A stretch of 64,000 nucleotides of DNA, from assembly GCA_014607495.2 (NCBI GenBank), contig CP053169.1:1-64000 (forward strand), read 5' to 3'. The notes under the pieces were generated by a model. The model had not been told where the DNA came from. It did not search any database and was given only the letters and a program-made list of their open reading frames with translations. A program made the position numbers and the translations under genes. The stretch is from Carposina sasakii. Lineage: Eukaryota > Arthropoda > Insecta > Lepidoptera > Carposinidae. Positions 24,758-36,802 of this stretch are shown one piece after another (position 1 is the first letter of the stretch; each line of letters begins with the position of its first letter).

Positions 24758-25850
24758 TATTATTTATTTTGAATTCCATTTTATATTTACTTTATATAAC
24801 ACGCACCGGTAACACGCGGATATCATATCAACGCAGAATTAATTCAATCCCGCTCGTAAACTAGAACAGGATAGTCTAATATGATTTACTGTGGTGCACC
24901 AGAGATAGCATGCTAATAATTAGAATCATATTCAAATGGAAACAGTTTAGTAGTAAAACTTCCGGTACACGGATGCCTGCAGCCGAATATATAATTTGTA
25001 ATGATTCCGTTGTGTTTAAGTAATGACGTCCTCTACTTTATCCTACTAATATTATGATAAACTTGTATGACAAATAGGCGGATCACAGAGAAGAAATAAA
25101 AAAATCAGAAATAAACTATAAATATTTGATTTTGATAAAATTTTAAAATTCAAAGAAAGAGGATATTTGGATGTTATATATCTTGTTACCCGACGACAGA
25201 AGGAAGGTTATATTTTTCGAGTATATGTGTATGTATGTATGAGGAGGGTATCATCATAGATTTATCTTAGTCATGAGAGTGACACTGGGTCAAAACTTTT
25301 ACGCAGTGGTTTTTTTTTAAGTAGAACAAAAGTATCTCAGAATATGTATAATTAAGGTGTAAGAGTTTATATATAGCTATATGTATTATACACGAGTTCT
25401 AGGCCTCTGCTAGTCAATAATAATCTCAATTAGATATTCTGGATACCCATTCCGTATTCGTCTCTTAAAAACTAGAATAGTTCCAACACTCGCCACATAC
25501 GTCACAGTATAAGACAGTATAGTAGAGCGTTTTCATCAGTATAGTCATAGAGGAATCTTATTCCTCTATGGTATAGTGGAGTAGGTATTTCATATTGATG
25601 TGCCGTACATACGGGTAGTTATTTATTTACTTACGATCTTCTGCCATACCTAAATAAAGCGAATAACCTAACTTCTAACTGAGGTTCCACCATTGGTCAC
25701 TACATCCTTTTGGTGATCATGGAAACTGATGGATAGATAAAATTTTTAATTGCACCCACAAATTTTCACTACCAGCTAACCTGGTTACTTAAGATTATTT
25801 CTGGATATCACGAACAGTTATGTGAAATTAAACTGACTACTTTAGATCGT
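24758..25850. other. Non-coding DNA, no gene seen
   Basis: AT-rich, with no repeat recognised apart from the hairpin at 25546-25570. Confidence 0.5.
25546..25570. repeat. Perfect 11-bp stem hairpin
   Basis: CATAGAGGAAT pairs perfectly with ATTCCTCTATG around a 3-base loop. One arm motif, ATTCCTCTATGG, also occurs in the family X copy near 5945. Confidence 0.7.
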
Positions 25851-25998
25851 GAGATGGATGGACGACGTAGCCAAGGCCGCGGGTAACGGTTGGATGCATG
25901 CCGATTTCGAAGGGTCGAAGTGGAGGTTATTGGAGATAGCCGTGGGATGGTCAGTTGTGGACATCTCATGGCTAAAAATTATCAATGATGATGATCAT
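25851..25998 (+). repeat. RTE 3'-end remnant, diverged
   Basis: Readable remains of the RTE C-terminus (GATGGATGGACGACGTAGCC, then a GGTTGGATGCATGCC and GAAGTGGAGGTTATTGG block), with a short ATGATGATG tail. More diverged from copies 1 and 2 than they are from each other. Confidence 0.65.
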
Positions 25999-28796
25999 GG
26001 TGAGAAACCAGATCCGAGCATCTAGCATACCATAATTGCGCCTTCTACTATTGTTTTCATACGATTATCTTCCCAAAATTTATATTGGCATATGTATGTA
26101 TATTTTATCCATAGTTCCCTCGCTCGCCACTCAATACATAATGTATCGGTAAGGTAACAAAGTTATCCCTCAAACGTAGCAGGTGGCGCCACCTCGCTAC
26201 TAATTGATTGACTTGTAGATTACTTACTACCTGATAGCCGGAAAAACCACTGACCGTCGCGTATACCAGAACACTGGAGATAGCTATCGTGAAATTATGC
26301 TCTTTCAGCTGTATGATAGGGAGTGGAAGTGGAATGGAATGTTGCTTTCGCGATGCTATGAACAAAAATAGTTAACATATTATAGCGGGGACAGATATAA
26401 ATTTTACTACGAGCAACAAATTACTATCTTATGACCTGAGTGAATGCCTGAGCCCTTTAGTCTTAGTCGATTAGGTAAGAAACACAGATTTATGTGTTAT
26501 CAAAATTTGCCGATTTTACTGACCTAATAGTCAGTCCAATATACATAAGATATTCGAAGTCAGTGGTCTTCATGCAAAACCGAGTCCTCCCTGTTTATAC
26601 TCGTACAGCAGGAAAGTTTTCGCTTCATCCTCATTACTATCCACTCACGACAGCACTGCAACTATAAATATAGTTTATGTTCATATTATCACCTGAATAT
26701 ACAAGTAACAGTCGTCTAAGGAACTCAGAAGGATTTTTCACAGCTAGCAACTTGTAACTAATCTTTCGCATAATTAAAAAGTTTTCATAGAGCAGATCAA
26801 ATTCCTCTAGGCTTCCAGGATCGATCCTTTTGACCATCGATTTTGTTGTCATTTTATTATGGATTTGACACTTTGTCAACGTGGATTAGCATGGATATTC
26901 CTTTTACAAACGTAAATGATGAATGATACGATTCAAATAATAAATAATCCCTACCATCAATCTTAAATATTTTAAATGATCGATCTTGAGTAGGCACCAA
27001 ACTTATTTTACTTACAAAAAATATTTTTTAAAGATTATTAAAACACTCTTCGTTACCACCACTGTTACCAAAACAAAGTCACATCTCGCTGTCTGACTGT
27101 CGATATTATATTAGATCTTTTAAGCAACGGATTTTGATGTGCTTTTGTTAATTAGAAAGAGTGATTCAAGAGAAAGGTTTATAGTTATGTATCACTAGCA
27201 AGCCTTTTGCTTTGTGCGGGTGCAATGTTGATATGAAATTTCCCTTTACAAATTCGGTCGTTAGATTTATACAAATTTAGCGGTAAATATTAAATAGACG
27301 AAAATAAAATAACATCGTGAATTTGACACCTGTCTAGAGTCAGACATTCGAATTACCTTATAGATTACTTACTTAATACATTTCATAATATTTGATAACC
27401 TTTTGTAAAAGATGAGGTTATTTTGTGAGAAAATGTTTTCAGATAAATTTAATAAAAGAAATGTGATCGAACATAGCATTTTAAGTAGGTTTTAAGATGA
27501 GATTAGATGAGATTCTGGATTTACATGAAGACCAGTATACCGTTATAGGTTTCTAGTAGATACCTGTGACTTTGTTCTGATGTATAGGTACGAGTATGAG
27601 CTATACTTACTGCTATCAAGTTTCATATAAAATAGCTCAGTAGTTTTTGCGTGAAAACGTTATAAGCATATAGATATCATTTTACTACATGAAACCTTTA
27701 AAATATTAGTATTAGTAGTACAAGTAGGATCTTTTTGATACTATGCATACATACAGGGTGTAGGTGACAGCCAGGCAAATAGTGAAATGCTGAACAAGTA
27801 CAATTGTAAAATTATTAATAAAGAAATGGAAAAAATTCCCTTTACAATTACAATTACAATTGTGTTGAGTTATACGACAGTGTCGTAACTCGCAGAAAAT
27901 GTATTTTTGATTTGATTATCAGTAATCTTTGCTCTCCGCGTCAATTGTATCGGGCGATCCTGTGACTAATTAAATGGACTTATTAGTTATTGTGTGACAC
28001 ATTGCTGTTTTTTGGATCACTTGTGACTCTCCATTAGAGTTAATCAGTTATTTGAACTTTGAAGGCAACTTTTTTTTATATTCATCTTTTCGTTAAAATT
28101 TTATTTTTCATTATCTAAGGCCTAATTAATGGTATCAATAGTGAGTATGGAGAACGAAATAGGCTACATTCTGTAGTCCATGCGGACGAAGGAGCGGGAA
28201 ACAGCTAGTATTAGAATAAAATGTGACTTGTGACTTTTGTCGTAATGACGGCGCCCTAAAGCTCGGCGCACACGGCACAAAGCGGCGTCTGAATAAGTAA
28301 CCACGCTCACTGCCTGACCTGAATCGCGCCCAGTTGCTAGATTTAGGTTTAAAAGCAACATTCTAGGTCATGCAGCTGAAATACTAGGTCTAGGTCGATG
28401 GAAGTTGCCAGGGTTTTGGAAATGTGAGTCATTTTCGAAAGATGAAATCAGTGTTTTTTGTTATTTTTTAATGTAAGTCGTTCGATGTATAACATTATAT
28501 TTACCGCAAATACAAAGTGTAACAGAAGATATGCTAATTGATATGAGATAGCCCACAATCTGTGACTCGAAATCACATTTTTATTTTTATAGAAAGTTGG
28601 GAGATCATATAATAACATCATAAAATTTTACTAATCTCCCAATCCTATAAATAAAATGTGAGGATGGATGTTTGTCTTTCACGTAAAAACTATAAAACTG
28701 AAACTTGGAACTATAATATACATAAACATCGGAATTACACAAAAGACATAAAGATCATACGATCAAACTCGCGGGTTATTTATAGTAATATCCATA
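25999..28796. other. Non-coding DNA with small repeat fragments
   Basis: Contains a plus-strand family X piece (about 26380-26460), a minus-strand piece (about 26690-26765, AGCTAGCAACTTGTAAC), and a minus-strand SINE-A tail fragment (about 27804-27840). A short decayed CTAG-family end lies at 28165-28205 (GTAGTCCATGCGGACG, then CAGCTAG). An 86-residue minus-strand frame at 26105-26365 has no recognisable domain. No gene recognised. Confidence 0.45.
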
Positions 28797-28975
28797 GCGA
28801 TGACAAGCTAGCTTATCACGCATGAGAGAACGTCCCGACTTACGACACACACAGAAGGAGATGCACCTCTAACCCCGATATGATGAACGTGGATGTAAAG
28901 ATCTTCTTCGTAATCCTGCAGCTCTAGGAACCCCATATTGAGAATTAAGCCGTGTGAATATGTATGCATGTATAT
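28797..28975. repeat. Two family X halves in opposite orientation
   Basis: 28797-28875 reads on the plus strand (GACAAGCTAGCTTATCACGC, AAGGAGATGCACCT). From about 28878 the sequence switches to the minus-strand 5' half (GATGAACGTGGATGTAAAG, ATCCTGCAGCTCTAGG, AGCCGTGTGAATATG). This is a rearranged or head-to-head composite. Confidence 0.6.
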
Positions 28976-30854
28976 AATATTCACAATTCAAATTCAATTC
29001 AAATTAACTTTAATAGAAAGGAATAACTAGCGAAATGGAAAAGCTTTTATTCAGAAAAGTATAATTTATTAGCCGGAAATCTACGATCTGAATGCATTCG
29101 GGCGGGAATTCAAATTAGTTGCAATAAAAATAAGAAATAACTAGAATCATAGAGTGCAGCGGAGTTGGCACTGTTTTAAATACGCTGCACTATAAGTTGT
29201 CTGTCTGTCTCTGTCTCTGACTGCGTGTAGGAAAGGTTAGCTTGAGAAAGTAATGTAGCGGTCGCTTTCCGTATTAACTTTGGAAATTTCATAGAAGATC
29301 GGGATAACTTCTCTACGGGAAATCCACGGCAATATGAGTTTCAAAATAAAGAATATAATAACGAATACTCAGTAATAGAGGAGCTTAGTAGGTATATGTA
29401 CTTCTTCAGGTTATGGTTCTAGATCTAGAAAGTAAGCAACTGGCTCAAAGAGATTTATTTAAAAGGAATCTATATTCATAAGACGGCTTACACAGCACGT
29501 CATGATATTAAACGAACGACAAAACTGAGTGAGTATAAGTCCTACATGAAAGGGTAGTTATTAACGTATTCTTACATAACATTAATATGATAAAAATTTC
29601 GTTGTTGACATATTCACTGGCGTACCGCCTCCTGATTACAATTAGCGATCAGCTAAATTTGTGCGGTGATCGAGCCGAAAATGCGCGAACTGTCAAAAAA
29701 AATCGTATTAACTAATCGAACGATAGGCTATCGTTAATCGTTTACTGAATTTTTGCTAGCACACTAGCGCCAAAGACGATAAAGTTGCAAAAAAAAACTA
29801 ATACAATGTAAAATGGCGATTGAGGAAACAGCTAATCTCATTTTATAAAACATTCTGAATGAATGGCTAAGGAATTTTTTAATCTCACATCCTAATGCTG
29901 ACGTTTGACTTACTAATTGTTTAAAACTTTTTTAGAAAACACATTGCTACTTCTTAGTAAATAATAAAAAATGTGATTTGGGTTAAAATATACAAAAATA
30001 TTCGGCGTGAAAAGTTAAAAAGATATAAATAGAATACAATATGAATTATTTTATCACAAAATTGGCTGTATGGCAGTTCGTTTCTGCCAACCTAATATTT
30101 ATCGCAGGTTAAAAATTGTAAAAGATTATGATAATTAAAGGATTATGGATATGCGGTTGATATCATAATCCTTGTGTTGGAGACTTTTTTTAGATAACTT
30201 TGTTATTGATCTTTTGACAGCTCCGCCATATTTCTGTGTCTGACACAATATTCTACCGGGACCGAGCGATAACGCTCTCGAACGAGAAGTGAAGCGAGCA
30301 AGAAAAGAAGGGAACAATAAGCGAAGCGAATGCAAAGCGATAGACCAACCCCGCGGAGATACGTACGTGTTGCGATGCAGCCGGGATTCACAGTTATGTC
30401 CTATTTTATACGGTTAGGATAATGTGTTTATTTTGTACGCAAAGGAAGTTATATCAATAATAACGTATATTTATACTAGTTTGATATGCTGTGGTTAGTT
30501 ATGTTATTTTGTGAAATATTTAAATATAATATTTTAACCATATTTTGATATAGGTTTTCATAAGTTTGTAATAATTGTAAGTAAGGTAATTGCAACACGG
30601 ATACTAGAAAATCCGATAATTTTTCAAAGATATTTGTAATTTTGTAAAAAACGAGTTCCCTACTTGTTTCCGAAAAGACACAAGAAGAAATGTCTTCTAT
30701 AATAATGTATTGATGGTATTTATGACCACTAACCAGACAAACTAACATCGGAATCCATTTCTAATAACTAGAAAGTAACTTTACTGAGGTATTTAAATGC
30801 TTGTGTAATTGTGCTTACAGACTAGTTGAATATTTACCATACATAATATTATGT
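28976..30854. other. Non-coding DNA, no gene seen
   Basis: No recognisable coding sequence. 29615-29780 and 30200-30360 are CpG-richer; the latter has repeated GAAGCGA-like motifs and open frames of 62-66 residues without a recognisable product. Both may be worn MITEs. Confidence 0.4.
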
Positions 30855-31000
30855 CAGCTGCAACAAATGTACTCAGGGGTATTCTCTCAAGCGATGAGCT
30901 AGCAACTTACATCTTTTACATCTTGCCCCGATATGCTAAACGTGTCGGTGGGATCTCTAATGCTGCAGTACATTACACAAGTTATCCCTTTTTGTATACA
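30855..31000 (-). repeat. Family X repeat copy
   Basis: TCTCAAGCGATGAGCTAGCA, GATATGCTAAACGTGTCGG and GGGATCTCTAATGCTGCAG occur in minus-strand family order. The TGCATCTCC end is missing. Confidence 0.6.
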
Positions 31001-31018
31001 CGTCCGTTGTAAACAGTT

Positions 31019-31168
31019 TGGTCGATTCTGAGCGTCACACTTAAATGTAAACTTAAAATTAGACAGGTCTGTCCCTCTCCATTCTTAACATAAATGGCTG
31101 CGACAGAAAGGGACATGTTGGACTAATCTTAAGTTTAGGGTTTTAGTGTGATGGTCAGAATTGACCAT
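31019..31168. mobile_element. Foldback MITE
   Basis: TGGTCGATTCTGAGCGTCAC at the left is mirrored by GTGTGATGGTCAGAATTGACCA (in two overlapping parts) at the right. The arms, with a few mismatches, cover about 55 bp each around a short core. No coding capacity. TSD not resolved. Confidence 0.6.
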
Positions 31169-32123
31169 AGTGTATATGGGTTTTAATTTTAAACGGTGAA
31201 TCATTTCTATATTCAATTATTAATCAAAATAATGTGGTTTTATTTCTCGGAATCTTTAAAACTCAATACTCATTAATACAATGGCGGTGTGCCGCATGTT
31301 GTGGTGTCCCAGGATTAAAAAAATAATTTCATTATATCCTTTATCCTATCCTACTGAGAATAATATTATGTATAATAAATGTGAAGTTGTAAGAATGTGA
31401 ATATGTTAGTTAGTATTTTTGTGGACAAAGCCGTAGGAGACCTATTGTGTTTAAATATAAACTACATATATAAAATGTAGGATTATAAAACAAACATGTT
31501 GATAGAACATTAATAAACCGTTAGTAACAACTCCATAAAACCATACATATTTGAAACAACAAAATTATTCCACGGGTATTTTTAAGAAAATGTACGAAAG
31601 AAACTTGTTATTCTAAGTGGTCGAATCTTCGGAATACCTAAGAAGGTATTTAAAGGAAACTTGCGAAGAAAAACGTTCGCATTCCCACCTTGGAGGAAGT
31701 TTTCAATAAGCTGTATTATAGCGCGACGAGTTTTACAAAATACCAGGTCATAGAGTACTACAGTATGTACAGTAGTTCTAGTGAGACGTATTTTGAGATA
31801 TCTACGGGCGCTTTCTACGAATACTTATGTTAATATTTTATATAAAAGCCGTGGGAACGGGTAAATTTGATTTGTAGATCGAGGTGTCACAGAATGGGAG
31901 CTGAGAAAAATTTTATAGGCGGTGAAAATTTCGATTTGTAAGCACGAGAGACACGGCACCTGATTTCATATGAAATAATAATTGAAATAATTTTACACGC
32001 TTACATGTATTCCTACTCGTACCTAAACTTTTGACGGAACGTGTGTAATATTTAAGGAAATAAATTTGGTGACGTAAAATAACTTTATTATGTGAAATTG
32101 ACTCATATATTGATATGAGATAA

Positions 32124-32154
<31 letters not shown>

Positions 32155-32889
32155 AACAAATTTTTAGTAGTGCACTTTCTGTAACTAAATTATTTATCCT
32201 GTGGCATTATTTTAAAACACGAAAATTCTCGAACGCCCGTCTACCCGAATGCGAGTGATGTAGCGGTCACCTGGGCGGGCTTGTAATTTAAAATTTAACA
32301 GTTCCACCGAGAACCTGTGACTATTATTTACTTAATGTATATTCATTCCGTTTATTTATCGATAAACTGTCGTATGTTTTTATATTATCTTTGTACCTAT
32401 ATAAACAGTTAAAACATGGACAGATTTATTTCAGGTAGGTTATTCTGGAATCCTTATTATTATAAATGCAAAAATAACTCTGTCAGTCTGTCTGTCCTGC
32501 TTTTGCGGCAATATCCCAGGGCATGAGGATGGACATAACATCTTTTAAATGTTAAAAAGAGGGATGTTAGTAAGTAACGTCATTTTCAAAGCTAGTATCT
32601 TGAAACTTTGTTAGTTATAACTGGATATTTAAAAAAATATGAAACTCAAAGTTTGTGAAATATTAACCCTAATAGGCGAAACAATATGTGAAAGTGAGTA
32701 GGTAAAGAAGTTTGTCATTGTCTTGTGTCTATTATGATTGTAAGATCAAGCCTGTCGTTTTTATTTACTGAAACCCTCCTACTCTAATTATAGCTGAATG
32801 CACCTTACTGTACAAATGTTACTAAATTAATATATAAATACAAACCATCAGTTCTCAGTCACAAAAGCTAAAGACAAACGAATAGATAT
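31169..32889. other. Non-coding DNA with a (TA)n microsatellite
   Basis: A TA-repeat run lies at about 32121-32156. 32450-32560 (TCTGTCAGTCTGTCTGTCC and following) resembles a dispersed repeat start. No gene recognised. Confidence 0.45.
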
Positions 32890-33170
32890 GTCGAAGGCAT
32901 ATTGTAAAACACGCCCTATTACAAAACGACTAGGCATTTTGAATAGTATGAGAGAAAAAATTCCTTTTAGCACTTCGCCGGTCGCTGCAGGGACATGCTC
33001 GCTACGCTCACTCGACTCGTGCGTTGTTATTTTAACAGGTCTAACATAACCTAACCTAATTAATTAAGCAGACCAATTGCTAGAAGCCAAATTGTCTCGC
33101 TCCAAAACCCATACTATTCAAAATGCCTAGTCGTTTTGTAATAGGGCGTGTTTTACAATATGCCTTCGAC
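32890..33170. mobile_element. MITE with perfect 61-bp inverted ends
   Basis: 32890-32950 and 33110-33170 are exact inverted copies over 61 bp, beginning GTCGAAGGCATATTG. The 281-bp element is flanked by AGATAT on both sides (32884-32889 and 33171-33176), a probable 6-bp target-site duplication. The core is short and non-coding. The superfamily is not clear. Identical arms suggest a recent insertion or arm homogenisation. Confidence 0.85.
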
Positions 33171-33189
33171 AGATATACTAGATGTACAC

Positions 33190-33413
33190 TGTGGAAGGGG
33201 ATTAAAATGGGATGCATCATAATCTGAAGGCACCTTTATGATTTGCGCGCGCACTCCAGTACCGTCGACGAAACCGTCAGTGTCGCGACAGACTTCAACT
33301 AGAGCGCACGTCTGACTAACCGTAAACGTCATACACGACGATCGAAAACTACCGTCATCAAAAAAAACTTGCGAATTTTTATTTTTTTGTGATAGTGGTT
33401 TGTTTGTAGGCAA
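33190..33413 (-). other. Open frame resembling an isolated exon, function unknown
   Basis: A minus-strand frame with unusually even base composition and many CpGs for this window, encoding an unrecognised acidic sequence (ALVEVCRDTDGFVDGTGV as a sample). A T-rich tract ending in GGTAG precedes its middle part and AAAGGTGCC could act as a donor downstream, so an exon near 33340-33232 is conceivable. There is no domain match that I recognise, and the MITE at 33170 abuts it. It may equally be a decayed repeat. Confidence 0.2.
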
Positions 33414-33825
33414 TGGTAATGAATGAATGAATTATTAGTGAGTGAGTGAGCGAATTGTAAAGTTGGGAGGGTATTTTTTGTGGTGTCATTGGAGTTGGCT
33501 TGCAGCCAGCGTGGCGGTGATTGCTAATGTAAGTGCATTTATACTAGATTTAAAAGATATAATGCGGATTATATTTTTATTTTTAAGGAAATATCTATTC
33601 ACATATGTGTGTAGGTAGGTACTTTGTAATTATGTTATTATGTATTGTCCAAAAAATACATGTCTAAGTAAAATTGTGTGTACAATACAATTTATAGATA
33701 GAGGTATAATAATAATATTTAAAAAGGGAGGATTTTTTGATTGGATTGGAGTTTACGTTATACAGATATGCTTTGTACTCGTATGACTCTCTTATCTATG
33801 TTACTATTATTTTTTTGTCAATATG
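33414..33825. other. Non-coding DNA with short tandem GAAT/GAGT runs
   Basis: Simple repeats occur near 33421-33452 (ATGAATGAAT, GTGAGTGAGTGAG). Nothing else recognised. Confidence 0.45.
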
Positions 33826-33835
33826 ATAAAGTATT

Positions 33836-34097
33836 GGCCGCGTGGTGCCGGCAGAGTAGAATTCGTACCACCCAATGACTGCCCGTGGGTATCGTACGAG
33901 GCGATTAAGGGTTTCCGGGAGGTGGGCAGCAGCGCCTCCCGTGTTGACAACATAGTCCAAAATACAAACTGCGGTTACCAACCCGCCTGCCCAGCGTGGT
34001 GACTATGGGTAAATACCCCCATGGCAGTCTTGTGGCGTGCCCAGGGGGAGGCCTACGTCCAGCAGTGGACTGCAATAGGCTGATGATGATGATGATA
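33836..34097 (+). mobile_element. Short element with RTE-like 3' tail, copy A
   Basis: A 262-bp unit running from GGCCGCGTGGTGCCGGCAG to a (TGATGA)n tail, with a 10-bp target-site duplication ATAAAGTATT (33826-33835 and 34098-34107). The last ~55 bp (GGGGGAGGCCTACGTCCAGC and on) match the conserved RTE 3' end, and the upstream part does not match the RTE copies here. This is the structure of a SINE-like passenger that would use RTE machinery. No tRNA boxes are obvious. Confidence 0.75.
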
Positions 34098-34107
34098 ATA
34101 AAGTATT

Positions 34108-34699
34108 ACCGGAGAGCTCAATGTAGGTAACTTTCGGTATATCTACCTTTGTTTCAACATAAATAATATGTTTCAGTAAACTTTTTAATTTTTTTTATAA
34201 AATTTTTATTTTTAATCTTTTACAAAATTGTTGTGGTTTCCTCCAACCAGGTTTGAATGTTAACTTACGTTTTTTTTTTTTTTCTTTTTTTTAACAATTA
34301 TTAATTTAAAGTTTTAAAGGATTTAATAAAAGAACTTAATTATAAAATTATTAATAAAGAATGGAAAAGAACTTAAATAAACGATGCGCATTTAGGATTT
34401 GTTTAGTGCAAAATATACAGCGGAAATGTTGAAAAAGGGAAAAATTCAATTTCTAAATCTAGCTTAGTTAATTACTAAGTATTATTTGTGTGGACTTATT
34501 CTCATATTATTTTTTAAATTATAAATATTATAAAATAGACATTCGTAATACCTAATTAAAAGTCACTTAACTTTTATATTTCTTTGATATAAAAATTGTA
34601 ATAATGAAATGTAAAAAATGTTCTGTGATAGGTATTTATGATTTATATTTTATAAATTATAAATGTATTTTATAAATTATAAATGTATTTTATAAATTA
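34108..34699. other. Non-coding AT-rich DNA with T runs
   Basis: Poly-T runs near 34269-34293 and a minus-strand SINE-A tail scrap (about 34340-34370). No gene recognised. Confidence 0.45.
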
Positions 34700-35494
34700 C
34701 TAGTGGACGCCCGCGACTCCGTCCGCGTGGACTACAGAAAAAATAAAAAGTAGCCTATATGTTAAGTGTAAAAAGTAGCCTATATGTTATCGCGGTTGTC
34801 GTAAAAAATTAATTCACGTTTGTCCCCTTCCCGTGGGAATTTCGGGAAATCCGTTCCCAGTGCTTCCTCGGGGTCCCAAATAAACATATATGCTCAACTT
34901 CAGATTCACATGTTTAACCGTTTTCGTAAAAAATAAATAATTCCCGTTGGTCTCCTTCCCGTGGGAATTTCGGGAAATCCGTTCTAGTGTTTCCTCGCAG
35001 TCCCTAATGAACATATATGCCCAATTTCAGCTTCATATGTATAGCGGTTTTCGTAAAAAACTATGAATTCCCGTTTGTCCCCTTCCCGTGGGAATTTCGG
35101 GAAATCCGTTTTTAGTCCTCCCTCGCTGTCCCCAATGAACATATATGCCCGATTTCAGCTTCATATGTATAGCGGTTTTCGTAAAAACTATGAATTCCCG
35201 TTTGTCCCCTTCCCGTGGGAATTTCGGGAAATCCGTTTTTAGTCCTCCCTCGCTGTCCCCAATGAACATATATGCCCGATTTCAGCTTCATATGTATAGC
35301 GGTTTTCGTAAAAAATATAGAATTCCCGTTGGTCGCCTTCCCGTGGGAATATCGGGAAATTCTTATAGCCTATGTTCATCCAGGTCCAATAAGGATTCTA
35401 ACGGTGAAAGAATTTTGAAATCGGTCCAGTAGTTTTGAGCCTATTCATTACAACCAAACAAACAAAGTTTTCCTCTTTATAATATTAGTGTAGA
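34700..35494 (-). mobile_element. Helitron-like element with internal tandem array
   Basis: On the minus strand it starts TCTACACTAATATTATAAAG (preceded by A) and ends GGCGTCCACTAG (followed by T), the A/T flanks expected of Helitron insertion. There is no target-site duplication. Between a short 3' part and a 5' part with CTACTGGACCGATTTC lies a minisatellite. No protein is encoded; frames across the array are chance. Confidence 0.75.
34793..35366. repeat. Tandem array, ~127-bp unit, 4-5 units
   Basis: Units begin with CGGTTTTCGTAAAAA-like sequence at about 34793, 34919, 35045, 35173 and 35300, a spacing of 126-128 bp. Each carries a palindromic TTCCCGTGGGAA followed by TTTCGGGAAATCC. The middle units are nearly identical and the outer ones diverged, which is the usual pattern of unequal exchange. 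Confidence 0.9.
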
Positions 35495-35754
35495 TAAATG
35501 TATTTTAATGGTTTTATAATTATGTTTATTATTTTTAAAAAAGCTTACTTGTTTAAGATTATCGAAAATATATCGAACACCATCTTTTTGAAAACTTTAA
35601 AGAAGAGATTTTGCTAAAATAATAAAAAACGGCGTTTGATGAATATTATTAATAATTCTCGATAAGTTATGTATAAAAATATAAAGCTCAAGATCAAAAT
35701 ATACGCAATTTTAAATTATTCAATATTAAACCTAAGTTACATGCATACATGCAT
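35495..35754. other. Non-coding AT-rich DNA
   Basis: Nothing recognised. Confidence 0.5.
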
Positions 35755-35950
35755 GGCTGTGTTAACCATGGCTGGGGTAACCAGATTTGCAGAATCATAA
35801 AAGATATCCCGCAGACACGCTTAGCATAGCGGCGGCCAATGTAAATGATCTGTTACAAGTTGCCAACTTATTGCCTGAGAGAAAGCACGAGTTCCTCAGT
35901 CGACCCTTACGACATGCACGGAGGGAGATGCAGCTGCTTTATTCCAGTAG
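35755..35950 (+). repeat. Family X repeat, near full-length copy
   Basis: CTGTGTTAACCATGGCTGGG, ATCATAAAAGATATCCCGCA, TTAGCATAGCGG, TGTTACAAGTTGCCAAC, GACCCTTACGACATGCACGG and GGAGATGCAGCTGCTTTATT follow the family order. Confidence 0.75.
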
Positions 35951-36802
35951 AGCCCTGCACAGGACTAAATATCTATCATAAAAAGTAAGCGTATACATAG
36001 CTACATTAATATTCATAATAATAGTTTTGATTGCTTACCCCATCATCTCAATGTAAAGATTATATGAAACCAAATGACGACCTCCGAAATCCTAGTAAAG
36101 TGTACATCTAGTAAAGGAAGTACCTACACAAAATGTCAGCTTTATAAAAAATGAAAATGATTATTTATTAGCTTCAAACAAACATGGTACAATAAAGTTA
36201 TTGTTACCTTTGAGAAAGTACGATATAATTCCATGACTTTTACAATAAAAGTCTTCACCCAAATTAATTCCACAGCATCACAGCATCATTGTCACTCAGT
36301 AAGAGCTCGGAAATACTTACTCACTCAATACATTATTGAAATTGTCCCTTAAGACGACTCAACGTGTCAAACCTTCAAACGGGATTTGTTCGACTTCGAC
36401 CCTCTCTGCGTAAGCAACTTCCGCGTGAAATGTGGTATTCTGCGTTACCAACTTATCTGTACAGTTTGTGGTGGCGCTAGTGTGGTAGTAACAGGTTTAG
36501 TCATCTAAGTTTTCGGCTTAATTCAGTATTTGTCTACTTGTTTGATAAGTCGGTGACGTAAAGATTGACGTTATGTCGTAAAACATGTCGCCACGTCACG
36601 ATGTAGGAAATATTTAAGCGTCTTGTGTGTTGTTCGCTGCATAATAAACGATGTTAAACTTAGAGTTACTTTATACTTATATTTATGTGGGAATAAATAT
36701 ACATAAAGCAGCTTCTAGAGAGAAATGTCTGTTCACGATACACAATATAATGGTTAAAAACTATATATGAACATTTCTGAAAACTTGACATAATATTATA
36801 AA
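35951..36802. other. Non-coding DNA, no gene seen
   Basis: 36290-36650 is non-repetitive and less AT-biased. No coding pattern recognised. Confidence 0.45.

Noticed and set aside
34814..35269. Repetitive 66-78-residue minus-strand frames that look like a repeat protein
   Set aside because: They arise from the ~127-bp tandem array, whose unit length is not a steady multiple of three, so the frame is not maintained.
34793..35366. CRISPR-like array
   Set aside because: Whole units are repeated without unique spacers, and the setting is a eukaryotic transposon.
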